DNA of 64,000 bases from Actinomycetota bacterium (lineage in GTDB: Bacteria > Actinomycetota > Thermoleophilia > Gaiellales > Gaiellaceae): assembly GCA_003139545.1 (NCBI GenBank), contig PLJC01000018.1, forward strand, positions 148 to 64,147, written 5' to 3'. The notes under the pieces were generated by a model. It ran no database searches. It was not told the DNA's origin and worked only from the letters and a program-made list of their open reading frames with translations. Numbering within the stretch: the stretch's first letter is position 1; every line of letters begins with the position of its first letter. Positions 25,792 to 33,811 of the stretch are shown piece after piece. The position numbers were made by a program, and so were the translations under genes.

Positions 25792-25919
25792 TCTGGCTAC
25801 TCGTACTCGTGCTTCTACTTTTTGCCATTGGTGGAGGCATCTTCATCTCGAAGTTTCTGTTCGTCGTATTGATCGTCGTGCTCGCCGTAGCCCTGCTCGG
25901 CCGCCGGTCGAAAGTCTGA
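25788..25919 (+). CDS. 43-residue hydrophobic membrane protein
   Basis: Starts at ATG 25788 in an ATGA overlap with the preceding micro-gene. Nearly the whole chain is hydrophobic: MIWLLVLVLLLFAIGGGIFI and FLFVVLIVVLAVALLG form two membrane segments around a short SK turn, ending in the basic tail RRSKV. It looks like the very small 'hydrophobic protein' families common in soil actinobacteria, which are often stress-linked; function unknown. An ANTAR regulator gene follows seven bases later. Confidence 0.65.
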   Translation: MIWLLVLVLLLFAIGGGIFISKFLFVVLIVVLAVALLGRRSKV

Positions 25920-25925
25920 GCCTTG

Positions 25926-26606
25926 GTGGGCGACCACGAGACTCAGCACTTACGTGTCCTGATCGCAAACGAGCGTCGCGATCGCCTTGAGTTGCTGGCC
26001 CAGGTCATCGCAGGGCTCGGGCACGAGGTGATCGCGAGCGAAGTCGCGGTGGAGACGATCGCAGAGGTGACGTTGCGCGAGCAGCCTGATGTTGCGCTTG
26101 TTGGTCTCGGTCAGTCATCGGAGCACGCGCTCCACATGATCGAGCTGATCGTCCGGGAGTCCTCCTGTCCCGTGATCGCGTTGCTCGCCGCCGAGGAGCC
26201 GGCGTACATCTACGAGGCGGCCAAACGCGGCGTCTTCGCCTACATCGTCGACACCACGCCGGAGGAGCTGCAGGGCGCGATCGACATTACCCTGCAGCGC
26301 TTTGCGGAGTACCACAGCCTGCAAGGAGCGTTCGGGCGCAGGGCGGTGATCGAGCAGGCGAAAGGGATCCTGATGGCCCGCCACTCGATCGATGCAGACA
26401 AGGCGTTCGAGATGCTGCGCAACCACTCCCAGCACAACGGTCGCAAGCTCTCATACGTCGCCACCGCGATGGTCGACAGCCACCTTCTGCTCTTGCCGCA
26501 GACGGCGCTTGCGCGGTCGCCGCAGGTGAAGAATGGCACTCCAAGAGAACTCGCTGCCGTGGTCGTGTCCGACGTGCCAGCTGAAGCGCCCGACCTTCCG
26601 AGATGA
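25926..26606 (+). CDS. ANTAR-domain RNA-binding regulator with degenerate receiver
   Basis: About 226 residues from GTG 25926 (a TTG three bases earlier is possible). Residues about 8-120 have the receiver fold, but the phosphorylated aspartate is replaced: the strand that should end in D reads VALVGLGQ, and the usual lysine near YIVDTTPEEL is also missing, so it is probably not phosphorylated. The ANTAR domain (about 140-195: RRAVIEQAKGILMARHSI, AFEMLRNHSQHNGRKLSYVA) is intact. ANTAR proteins stabilise hairpins in mRNA leaders to block termination. A likely target is its own leader. The ATG of the next gene overlaps its stop. Confidence 0.85.
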   Translation: MGDHETQHLRVLIANERRDRLELLAQVIAGLGHEVIASEVAVETIAEVTLREQPDVALVGLGQSSEHALHMIELIVRESSCPVIALLAAEEPAYIYEAAKRGVFAYIVDTTPEELQGAIDITLQRFAEYHSLQGAFGRRAVIEQAKGILMARHSIDADKAFEMLRNHSQHNGRKLSYVATAMVDSHLLLLPQTALARSPQVKNGTPRELAAVVVSDVPAEAPDLPR

Positions 26607-26827
26607 CCGAGACCGCTGCCGCTTCGCAGGGGCCAGTCCCCCCGACGCCTGCTGAAACGGAGCCGATCCGCGTGCACGAAGAAGCCGGAGGCTGGCAGGT
26701 CGACTATGGCAGCTACGCCCAGAGCTACCACGACAGTCGCCAAGAAGCGATCGAGAAGGCAACGATCGCCGCCGCGCGAGAAGACCGCGAACTCACAATC
26801 GAGGACGCCAAAACAACCTCCGGGTAG
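26603..26827 (+). CDS. Small DUF2188-like protein
   Basis: A 74-residue protein starting in an ATGA overlap with the ANTAR gene. After a proline-rich lead (residues 1-20) it has IRVHEEAGGWQVDYGSYAQS, then SRQEAIEKATIAAAREDREL and a short beta end, the strand-strand-helix-strand plan of DUF2188 proteins. Function unknown; the operon position links it to the micro-proteins and the ANTAR regulator. The following 247 bases up to the next gene show no convincing gene or signal. Confidence 0.65.
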   Translation: MTETAAASQGPVPPTPAETEPIRVHEEAGGWQVDYGSYAQSYHDSRQEAIEKATIAAAREDRELTIEDAKTTSG

Positions 26828-27074
26828 GACACCTGCGCAGAGGCGTTCGCTGGGCGCTCCCTATAAGAGCCCGCACCACGGCCGATCGAAATCTTGCGCA
26901 GGTTCGCAGGTCCGGTGGGGATGCCATGATCTTCGTGTGACATCTCGTGAGCTCTTCGCGCGCGAGCATCAGCGAATCGTCGGGCTCTTGCTTAAGGGCG
27001 GCGCGCGCTGACGGCGCAGATTCCCCCCGCAGGCTTCAACAGCAGCACTCGCTGTCTGGTGTTCTGAGTCGCGC

Positions 27075-28076
27075 GTGGTGCGCTGGCGTCACATCGTGTC
27101 GAGACACGGCGCGCGCCGTGGGGCGCTCCTCCTTGTCACCGGGGTCTCGCTCTACCTCGTGTTCCCCAGTCTTGTATCCGTGTTCGGCTCTTGGAGGTCG
27201 CTCGTTCATCTCGAGTGGCGTTGGGCGGTGTTCGCTCTCCTCGCCGAGAGCGCCAGCTTCGCCTCTTTGTGGCAGCTCGATCGAATCGCGCTTCGAACCA
27301 AGAGCTGGTTCGTGATTGCCTGCATGCAGCTGAGTGGAAACGCTGTCGGGCATATGGTGCCCGGCGGGGGTGCAACGGCGACTGCGTTCGAGGTAGGGAT
27401 GTTGCGCCGTGCGCAGGTCGCGGCCGGTCGGGGTGTTGCGGCGCTCGCGGCGTCCACCGGGCTGCAGATCGCCACCACACTGGCGCTCCCGCTACTTGCA
27501 CTGCCGGCGATCTTCGCCGGCGCTCCCGTGAGCAGGAGCCTCATCGTGTCGCTCTACCTCGGGGTCGCTGCGTTGCTGTTGCTGGTGACGGCGGGAGCGC
27601 TCTCCTTTGCGACCGACTGGCCGTTGACGCTCGCGGGGCGCGGCTTTCGATGGGCGCTCTCCCCGATCGTTCCGTGGCGCCATCGGCTTGCCGCGCTACC
27701 GCAGAGGCTGCTCGATCAGCGGAACTTCATCCGTGCCACGCTTGGTCAGCGGTGGCGCGCCGCGCTTCTCTCGGCGACGGGAAACGCCGCCTTCGATTAC
27801 ATCGCGCTTCTCTGCGCGCTTCGCGCCGTCGGTGCGGAACCACGACCGTCGCTCGTCCTGCTCGCGTACGTCGCCGCATCGTTCCTGAGCCTCATACCCT
27901 TCACGCCGGGCGGGCTCGGTTTCGTCGAGGCGGGACTCGTCGCCACCCTCACGCTCGCCGGTGTGAGCGCGTCCCACGCCCTCGTGGCCACGCTCCTCTA
28001 TCGACTGGTTGCGTTCTGGCTCCCAATCCCCGTTGGAGGCGTCGCCTACCTGGCGTTTCGCAGACGCTACTCGTGA
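27075..28076 (+). CDS. MprF/AglD-type integral membrane protein (LPG synthase membrane domain family)
   Basis: A 333-residue protein with about eight membrane helices (for example LLVTGVSLYLVFPSLVSVFG, GLQIATTLALPLLALPAIFA, SLIVSLYLGVAALLLLVTAG). HMVPGGGATATAFEVGMLRR and SLIPFTPGGLGFVEAGLVAT are the conserved glycine-rich signatures of the family that includes the flippase half of lysyl-phosphatidylglycerol synthase. The aminoacyl-transferase half is absent. It likely moves or modifies a lipid at the membrane; the substrate is unknown. The start (GTG 27075, possibly the GTG codon after it) has no clear ribosome binding site. Confidence 0.8.
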   Translation: MVRWRHIVSRHGARRGALLLVTGVSLYLVFPSLVSVFGSWRSLVHLEWRWAVFALLAESASFASLWQLDRIALRTKSWFVIACMQLSGNAVGHMVPGGGATATAFEVGMLRRAQVAAGRGVAALAASTGLQIATTLALPLLALPAIFAGAPVSRSLIVSLYLGVAALLLLVTAGALSFATDWPLTLAGRGFRWALSPIVPWRHRLAALPQRLLDQRNFIRATLGQRWRAALLSATGNAAFDYIALLCALRAVGAEPRPSLVLLAYVAASFLSLIPFTPGGLGFVEAGLVATLTLAGVSASHALVATLLYRLVAFWLPIPVGGVAYLAFRRRYS

Positions 28077-28103
28077 GCATCTGCCGACGGTGTCGCTCTC
28101 GTC

Positions 28104-28766
28104 TCAGCCGGCCGTCGGCACCGCGAGCAGCACGACACCCTCGATCGCGTCGACGTCGACCTCGCTCGACGGAACCTTCCTCGACGGCATGCCGAGCGCT
28201 GCGATGAACTCGTCGGGCGGATCGAGGAAGTTCACGGCCGGCGTCCGGTAGTGCATCGGCACGACGACCCGCGGCGCGATCATGCGCACGACGTCGGCTG
28301 CGCCTTCGCCACCGATCGTCGGGCCGCCGCCCACCGGGATGAACAAGACGTCGATCTCGCCGATCGCCTCGTGCTGCGCCGGACGAAGCGCCCGCTGGCC
28401 GAAGTCGCCGAGATGGCAGCAGCGCACGCCGTCGAGCTCGAAGCGGAAGATCGTGTTCGGCCCGCGCACCGTTCCGGCTGCGTCGTCGTGCTCCGAGGCG
28501 ATCGCGACGACCTCGCCGACCGGCGACTCGAACCGGCCCGCGGTCGAGCGGATCGTCACCGGGTCGCCGCCGACGACCTCGACGACGTTGTGGTCGCCAT
28601 GCTCGTGGGTCACGAGCAACAGGTCTGCGGTCACGCCCGCGACCGGCGGGTAGTTGAACTCGATGCCTCGCGCGGCCAGCCCGCTCATGTCGCCGAACGG
28701 ATCGATGAACACCGTGTGGTCGCCCGAGAGCAGGAATGCGGACTGTCCATACCAGCGAATGAGCAT
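28104..28766 (-). CDS. MBL-fold metal-dependent hydrolase
   Basis: A 220-residue metallo-beta-lactamase fold protein with THEHGDHN (about residue 53) as the metal site, further ligands in SEHDD and CCHLGDFG, and the final histidine in VVVPMHY. It resembles the YtnP/UlaG-like group of predicted hydrolases. The start has a strong ribosome binding site (CCTCCTT on the plus strand, 28772-28778) that overlaps the stop of the upstream MFS gene, so the two form an operon. Confidence 0.85.
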   Translation of the reverse strand: MLIRWYGQSAFLLSGDHTVFIDPFGDMSGLAARGIEFNYPPVAGVTADLLLVTHEHGDHNVVEVVGGDPVTIRSTAGRFESPVGEVVAIASEHDDAAGTVRGPNTIFRFELDGVRCCHLGDFGQRALRPAQHEAIGEIDVLFIPVGGGPTIGGEGAADVVRMIAPRVVVPMHYRTPAVNFLDPPDEFIAALGMPSRKVPSSEVDVDAIEGVVLLAVPTAG

Positions 28767-28776
28767 TGCGTCCTCC

Positions 28777-30477
28777 TTAGATGGTGTCGGGCTCGGAGCT
28801 GTCGGTCAGGACCGCGGTGTGCCGCTCGGGGCGGCGTGCGCCTCTCGACCACGACATGACCGCCGCGAGCGCGCACGCAACGATCGCGAACGCGAACGCC
28901 TTGTGCAGCCCCGAGTGGAAGGGTTCTGCGATGAGGTTTGGGAAGAAGCTGTGGTTCGTGATCGCCGCGGCGTTTGCCGGTGACAGGTGCGAGATCACGT
29001 GGGGCCCGATCAGGGAGCGCACGGGGTCGTAGCCGAGGAACGCCGCGAACAACACCGAGACCGGAGGGAGATGCGCGGCGTGTGTCGCGGCCGCAGCCGG
29101 CACGCCGTGCGCCTCGAGCCCGGCCGCGAGCGACGACGGCAGCGTGGCCGCGAGCCCGACGATCATCAGCGTGAAGAAGATCCCGATCGACAGCACCTGC
29201 GCGGAGTTCTGGAACGTCTGGTTCATCGCGCCTCCGGCGCCGCGGTCGCCGGCCGGCAGGCTGTTCATCACGCCCGCGCGGTTCGGTGCCGCGAAAGCGC
29301 CCATCGAAAGCCCCATCAACAGCAGCGCGCCGGCGAACACTGGGTACGAGAAGTTCACGGGCAGCATGTCGAGCAGGACGAAGCTGAGCGCCGAGCCGAT
29401 CATCCCGCTCGTCGCGAACGGACGCGAGCCAAAACGGTCGGACAGGAATCCCGACACGGGCCCCGCCGCGAGGAACCCGACGGTGAGCGGCAGCATGTAG
29501 ATCCCCGCCCACAACGGCGTGCGGCTGAAGCTGTACCCGTGCTGCGGCAGCCAGATGCCTTGCAGCCAGATGATCAGCATGAACATGAGCCCGCCGCGCG
29601 CGACCGCGGAGAGGAAGCTCGAGAGCACTCCGAACGTGAAGGCGCGGATGCGGAACAGCGGCAGCTTGAACATCGGGTGCGCAATGTGCGCCTCGACGAA
29701 CGCAAACCACGTGAGCAGGAGGACGCCCGCCACCATGCAGCCGAGCACGAAGGGGCTCGTCCAGCCCATCGGGCTCGAGCCGTGCGGCCGGATGCCGTAC
29801 GTGATCCCGATCATGATCAGGACGAGGCCGACCGCGAACGTCGCGTTCCCGATCCAGTCGATCGGCGCACGGTTGCGCACGCCGATCTCCTTGAGCTTGC
29901 GATGCGACCACACCGTTCCGACGAGGCCGAACGGCACGGAGACGAGAAACACGAGCCGCCAATCGATGGGCGCGAGCAGTCCGCCCACGAGAAGGCCGAT
30001 GAACTGCCCGCTGATCCCGACGACGTTGTTGAGCCCGAGCGCGAGCCCGCGCTGGTTCGCTGGGAACGCGTCGGTGAGGATCGCCGCCGAGTTCGCGATC
30101 AGGAACGCGGCTCCGACGCCCTGCACGAGCCGGAAGCCGATTAGCCAGTCGGCGCCGGCCGAGCCGTGCATCCAGTCGATCGTGAGCAGAAGCGACGCGA
30201 CGGTGTAGATCGCGAAGCCGAGCGTGTACATCCGCACGCGCCCGAACAGATCGCCGAGCCTGCCGAGGCCGACGACGAGCACGCTCGTCACGACGAGGTA
30301 CCCGAGGATCATCCAAAGGAGGTAGAAGCTGTTCCCCGGCTGCAGCGGGCTCAGGTGGATGCCGCGGAAGATGTCCGGCATCGCGATCAGGACGATGGAC
30401 GCATCGAGTGTCGCGAGCAGCACTCCGAGCGTGACGTTCGAGAGCGCGATCCACTTGTAGCGCGGCCCGGCGTCCAT
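28777..30477 (-). CDS. MFS drug efflux transporter, 14-helix DHA2 type
   Basis: A 566-residue transporter with about 14 membrane helices. LLATLDASIVLIAMPDIF in helix 1 carries the membrane-embedded aspartate typical of DHA2 proton/drug antiporters, and VGLGRLGDLFGRVRMYTLG is the loop 2-3 motif A. MarR-type regulator lies divergent only 40 bases away, the usual arrangement for an inducible efflux pump, with a hydrolase gene co-transcribed. Substrate unknown. Confidence 0.9.
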   Translation of the reverse strand: MDAGPRYKWIALSNVTLGVLLATLDASIVLIAMPDIFRGIHLSPLQPGNSFYLLWMILGYLVVTSVLVVGLGRLGDLFGRVRMYTLGFAIYTVASLLLTIDWMHGSAGADWLIGFRLVQGVGAAFLIANSAAILTDAFPANQRGLALGLNNVVGISGQFIGLLVGGLLAPIDWRLVFLVSVPFGLVGTVWSHRKLKEIGVRNRAPIDWIGNATFAVGLVLIMIGITYGIRPHGSSPMGWTSPFVLGCMVAGVLLLTWFAFVEAHIAHPMFKLPLFRIRAFTFGVLSSFLSAVARGGLMFMLIIWLQGIWLPQHGYSFSRTPLWAGIYMLPLTVGFLAAGPVSGFLSDRFGSRPFATSGMIGSALSFVLLDMLPVNFSYPVFAGALLLMGLSMGAFAAPNRAGVMNSLPAGDRGAGGAMNQTFQNSAQVLSIGIFFTLMIVGLAATLPSSLAAGLEAHGVPAAAATHAAHLPPVSVLFAAFLGYDPVRSLIGPHVISHLSPANAAAITNHSFFPNLIAEPFHSGLHKAFAFAIVACALAAVMSWSRGARRPERHTAVLTDSSEPDTI

Positions 30478-30486
30478 CCGGATAGA

Positions 30487-30497
30487 CAGGCTACCTG
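30487..30497. promoter_or_regulatory. Candidate MarR operator between the efflux pump and its regulator
   Basis: CAGG-CTA-CCTG (30487-30497) is a perfect palindrome, flanked at a distance by GATAG (30481-30485) and CTATC (30504-30508). It lies in the 40-base divergent gap. Confidence 0.45.
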
Positions 30498-30505
30498 AAC
30501 ATCCC

Positions 30506-30511
30506 TATCAT
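30506..30511 (+). promoter_or_regulatory. -10 box for a leaderless marR-type transcript (TATCAT)
   Basis: TATCAT, six bases, ATG at 30518. Confidence 0.5.
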
Positions 30512-30517
30512 GGTCGC

Positions 30518-30943
30518 ATGCGGCGGAGCGCCGATGCGATCCGCGCGGCAACCGAGCTGCGCGCGGTGCTGGGACAGCTCATGCGCCGGCTCCGGTCGGA
30601 GAACACGCGGCCGCAGGCGCAGCTTGCAGTGCTGAGCCGCCTCGATCGCGGTGGTCAGCAGACGACGAGCGGTCTCGCGGCGGCGGAGCACATGCGACCA
30701 CAGTCCATGGCCGAGGTGGTTGCCGAGCTGCAGGGCGAAGGTTTCGTCGACCGCACCCCAGATCCGACCGACCGCCGCCAGCTGCTCGTCGCGCTCACGC
30801 GGGAAGGCCGGGAGTTCGTCAAGAGCGAGCGGCGGCGACGCGAGGACTGGCTCTCGCAGGCGATCGCCGACGAGCTCAGTCCCAAGGAACAGGCATTGCT
30901 CGTCGAGGCGATTGCCCTGCTCCGGCGCCTCGCCGAGCTCTGA
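30518..30943 (+). CDS. MarR-family transcriptional regulator
   Basis: A 141-residue winged-helix protein: TSGLAAAEHMRPQSMAEVVA is the helix-turn-helix and VDRTPDPTDRRQLLVALTRE the wing with its conserved DPTDRR, which identifies the MarR family. It probably represses the divergent efflux operon and itself, and is released by a ligand such as a drug or phenolic compound. It is leaderless by its -10 spacing and its 3' end lies 18 bases from the convergent SIMPL gene. Confidence 0.9.
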   Translation: MRRSADAIRAATELRAVLGQLMRRLRSENTRPQAQLAVLSRLDRGGQQTTSGLAAAEHMRPQSMAEVVAELQGEGFVDRTPDPTDRRQLLVALTREGREFVKSERRRREDWLSQAIADELSPKEQALLVEAIALLRRLAEL

Positions 30944-30961
30944 CGCCGTACGTCTACGAGG

Positions 30962-31732
30962 TCAGTGCTGGATCAGGAACGTGACGGTGACGACGGACTC
31001 CACGTCCTTCAGCCGTGACGTGACGTCGTCGATGCCGTAGTCGCTGACCTCCGTCGAGTTACGCGGCGTGATCTGGTAGACGCCGAGCGTCGTCTTCTGT
31101 ACAGGCCCGAGCTTCGCATCGAGCCCCTGCGCGATGGTCGTCGCGCGCTTGCGTGCGTCCGCAACCGCGAGCCGAAGCGCAGCGAACTTCGCGTTCGTCA
31201 GCTTCGTCGACAGGTATTCGATCGAGGAGACGGAGACGTCCGTGCCTCCCGCGAGGAGGTTGCCGACCTGCGACGCCGTCCGGACGAGCGTGTCGATCTG
31301 CGTCGTCTCGATCGAGAAGCTTTGACTCACGTGCCACGCCGGCACGCGGCGGAACGCGGGCTTCTTCAGACCGGTGGGAACGTTGACGAACACCTGGGAC
31401 ACCTGGATCGGAGGCTTCGTGATGTCGCCCGTCGCGACGCCTCCGCGAGCGAGGAACGAGTCGATCTGGCCGACCTTCGTGCGGAGCGCTTTGATCGCCT
31501 TGGACGGAGTCGATTCCTGCGCGGACGCACGCAGGATCCACGTCGCGAGGTTCGCCGAGATCGGGTATCGCGCCGATCCGGTGACGACGAGCGTGTTCCT
31601 CGCCTGCTTGATGTCCTTGACTCCGCTCGTGGCGATTGAAGCGGCCAGCGGGATCGCTATCACGAGGGCGATGGCAACGGCGATGAGACCCGCAGCCTGC
31701 GGGATGCCCCGCCGGCCCGGCCTCGGCTCCAT
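30962..31732 (-). CDS. SIMPL-domain (DUF541) secreted or membrane-anchored protein
   Basis: 256 residues from ATG 31732; a longer frame upstream is a shadow of the neighbouring gene. An N-terminal basic stretch and hydrophobic helix (AAGLIAVAIALVIAIPLAAS, about 11-30) form a signal anchor. The rest is the SIMPL fold: NTLVVTGSARYPISANLATW near 46, a central helical region and ADARKRATTIAQGLDAKLGP (about 190-209), typical of the family. Function of the family is poorly defined (envelope stress is proposed in E. coli). A TACGCT box lies six bases before the start. Confidence 0.8.
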   Translation of the reverse strand: MEPRPGRRGIPQAAGLIAVAIALVIAIPLAASIATSGVKDIKQARNTLVVTGSARYPISANLATWILRASAQESTPSKAIKALRTKVGQIDSFLARGGVATGDITKPPIQVSQVFVNVPTGLKKPAFRRVPAWHVSQSFSIETTQIDTLVRTASQVGNLLAGGTDVSVSSIEYLSTKLTNAKFAALRLAVADARKRATTIAQGLDAKLGPVQKTTLGVYQITPRNSTEVSDYGIDDVTSRLKDVESVVTVTFLIQH

Positions 31733-31738
31733 GCCCGG

Positions 31739-31744
31739 AGCGTA
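31739..31744 (-). promoter_or_regulatory. -10 box for the SIMPL gene (TACGCT)
   Basis: TACGCT on the minus strand, six bases, ATG at 31732. Confidence 0.45.
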
Positions 31745-31792
31745 GCGTCCGCCGCGGCGGCCTACAAGCCGACTGACTTTCGCAATCCAGGG

Positions 31793-31798
31793 CACACT
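31793..31798 (+). promoter_or_regulatory. Candidate -10 box of the M15 peptidase gene (CACACT)
   Basis: CACACT (one change from TANNNT) lies six bases before the ATG at 31805. Confidence 0.35.
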
Positions 31799-31804
31799 GG
31801 GCCG

Positions 31805-32446
31805 ATGCGCTTCGTCGTCGCAGGCGTCCTTGCCGCCCTGTCGGTTCAGGCTTACCACGCGTCCTCGCAGCCGCTCACGCCGACCGCGAAGCAGGAGCTG
31901 ATCGCGAGCAAGCACTGGTACTCGAAGTGCCCGGTGCCTCTCTCCGGCCTGCGGCTCATGACGTTGAACTACTGGGGCTTCGACGGGAAGGTGCACACCG
32001 GCCAGCTCGTCACCAACGCGAGCTCGGTCGGACCGCTCACGAGCGTCTTCCGGACGCTGTACTCGATGCACTTTCCGATCCACCACATGAAGCTGACCGA
32101 CGCGTACGGCCCGGTGAGCGAATGGCCGAAGGACCTGGACGTCACCTACTCGTTCTCGTGCCGCCAGGCGGTTCCGTCACCGTGCAGCGGCGGGACCGGC
32201 ACCGGCAGCTGGTCGATGCACGCCTACGGCGAGGCGATCGACATCAACCCGGAAGAGAACCCCTACGTCGGCTGCGGGCAGACGCGCGACAAGACCGCCG
32301 TCTCGTTCATGAAGCGCACGCCTCTCCGCAAAGGGATGGTGACGCCGGCCGTGCTCGCCGCGTTCCACGCCGTCGGGTGGGGCTGGGGCGGATCGTGGTA
32401 CGGCTCGACGAAGGACTACATGCACTTCTCGTCCAACGGCCACTAG
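31805..32446 (+). CDS. M15-family D-Ala-D-Ala carboxypeptidase-like protein
   Basis: A secreted zinc peptidase predicted to trim peptidoglycan stem peptides. The 213 residues begin with a signal peptide (RFVVAGVLAALSVQAYHASS). SWSMHAYGEAIDINPEENP near 137-155 contains the His and Asp zinc ligands of the M15 family and DYMHFS near the C-terminus the third ligand. Four cysteines (for example in YSKCPVPL and VGCGQTRD) may form disulfides outside the membrane. It stands alone between divergent and convergent neighbours. Confidence 0.8.
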   Translation: MRFVVAGVLAALSVQAYHASSQPLTPTAKQELIASKHWYSKCPVPLSGLRLMTLNYWGFDGKVHTGQLVTNASSVGPLTSVFRTLYSMHFPIHHMKLTDAYGPVSEWPKDLDVTYSFSCRQAVPSPCSGGTGTGSWSMHAYGEAIDINPEENPYVGCGQTRDKTAVSFMKRTPLRKGMVTPAVLAAFHAVGWGWGGSWYGSTKDYMHFSSNGH

Positions 32447-32461
32447 CGCGGCGCGCAGCGG

Positions 32462-33232
32462 CTACTTCAGCGTCTTGAGGTAGGCGATCAGCGACTGCAC
32501 ATCCTGGGCCGGGATGATCCCGCCCCAGTGCGGCATGCTCACGATCGGTGCGCGGCCGATGACGCTGCCGCTCCTGATCACCGCTGCGATGGCCTTGTCG
32601 GTCGGGAAGTCGTGGCGGAAGCCGCCGCCGGAGAGCGGCGGAATGCTCTTGTCCGGCGACAAGGGATTGGCGACGCCGCCGAGCCCGTTCGGGCCGTGGC
32701 AGTTGATGCAGCCGTCGCGGACGTAGAGGGCCGCACCGGCGACTGCGGGTCCCTGGCCTTGCGGGATGGCGACCGGCTGCGTGTCGGGCACCGCCGGAAG
32801 CCCGGCACGGATGTACGCGACGAGGTCGTGCACCTGCGTGCCCGAGATGACCTCGCCCCAGACCGGCATGTACGGCTTCGTCGGGTTCTTCGACTCGCCG
32901 AGCCCGTGATTGATGATGTGCGTCAACTGCTGTTCGGTGAGCGCGCGGCCGACGGTCGTCAGCGCGGGAACGTCGGGCGAGACGCCGCCGCGGCCGAGCG
33001 CGCCGTGACACTGCGCGCACGCGAACTGGACGAACGTGTGCGCCCCGGCGGCGACGGTGGGATCGACCGACGTGGTCGGCTGCGTGGCCGGTGCGGGCGC
33101 AGCGGCGGCGGCGGTCGTGACCGTCGTGACCCGCGAGGTGTAGTGGCCGGCGGCGAAGCCCACTGCGACGCCGGCGACGACCATGCCCACGAGGCCGAAG
33201 AGGATCGCCGGGAGGAGCCCCTTTCCGCGCAT
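32462..33232 (-). CDS. Membrane-anchored diheme cytochrome c
   Basis: 256 residues: one N-terminal membrane helix (LLPAILFGLVGMVVAGVAVG), an Ala/Pro/Thr-rich linker, then two class I cytochrome c domains with heme motifs CAQCH (about residue 73) and CINCH (about 175). Candidate axial methionines are in PYMPVWGE and VSMPHWGG. It would carry electrons on the outer face of the membrane, for example between the quinol-oxidising complex and a terminal oxidase; no oxidase genes are in the window. Confidence 0.88.
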   Translation of the reverse strand: MRGKGLLPAILFGLVGMVVAGVAVGFAAGHYTSRVTTVTTAAAAAPAPATQPTTSVDPTVAAGAHTFVQFACAQCHGALGRGGVSPDVPALTTVGRALTEQQLTHIINHGLGESKNPTKPYMPVWGEVISGTQVHDLVAYIRAGLPAVPDTQPVAIPQGQGPAVAGAALYVRDGCINCHGPNGLGGVANPLSPDKSIPPLSGGGFRHDFPTDKAIAAVIRSGSVIGRAPIVSMPHWGGIIPAQDVQSLIAYLKTLK

Positions 33233-33303
33233 CTGTAGAAGGTGCCGCAGAGGCCGGACGGAGGCATCGGTAGGAAGCCGCAGGGAGTAGCGCCGGTGGC
33301 ATG

Positions 33304-33335
33304 CGAGCAGCCGCCCCGTTCGGAGCGGCTGCTCG
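33304..33335 (-). terminator. Perfect 11-base hairpin downstream of the SHOCT gene
   Basis: CGAGCAGCCGC (33304-33314) pairs with GCGGCTGCTCG (33325-33335) around a 10-base loop, 22 bases beyond the stop of the SHOCT gene. No T-run. Confidence 0.6.
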
Positions 33336-33357
33336 TCGCGCCCTTGTTCGGCGGCGC

Positions 33358-33729
33358 CTAGCCCGCTGCAGGCGGCGGGGCCGGCTGCTCGGCGGTCGTC
33401 GCCGTCGCCGTCAGATCGCTCGTAGCCTGCAGGAACTCGTCACGCGTCATCTGGCCGCTGGCGAAGCGCATGCGCAGGATCTCGAGCGGGTCGGGCCGGC
33501 CGCCGCCACTGCGCATCCGCGACATCGGCGGGCCGAAGTGCCCGCGGTGACGCCGGCCACCGCGCGAGAAGCGTGCGATGAGCAGCGCCCCGACCGTGAG
33601 GACGAGCAGGAGGACGAGCGCGAACGTCGCCCAGGCGAGCGGGGAGTTGGCCATGTGCTCGTGGACGCTGAACGAGCCGCCGTAACCGAAGCCACGGCCC
33701 CGGAGCTGGAACGGGGGAGAGGGATTCAT
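33358..33729 (-). CDS. Membrane protein with C-terminal SHOCT domain
   Basis: About 123 residues from ATG 33729 (a GTG 30 bases earlier is possible). One membrane helix (LAWATFALVLLLVLTVGALL) is followed by a basic stretch and the short SHOCT motif DPLEILRMRFASGQMTRDEF, then an Ala/Pro/Thr tail. SHOCT segments occur at the ends of small membrane proteins and are thought to mediate oligomerisation. Function unknown; the neighbouring diheme cytochrome is on the same strand, but a strong hairpin separates them. Confidence 0.75.
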   Translation of the reverse strand: MNPSPPFQLRGRGFGYGGSFSVHEHMANSPLAWATFALVLLLVLTVGALLIARFSRGGRRHRGHFGPPMSRMRSGGGRPDPLEILRMRFASGQMTRDEFLQATSDLTATATTAEQPAPPPAAG

Positions 33730-33811
33730 GTCCGCACCGTACGGCCTGCGGGTGAGCACTTGCTAAGAGACTGCAGGCAGTCCGACCGACGCCTTTGTCA
33801 AACTCCTGGAC

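Noticed and set aside
25736..25990. 84-residue frame overlapping the two micro-protein genes
   Set aside because: No ribosome binding site, and the hydrophobic 43-residue frame with ATGA coupling explains the region better.
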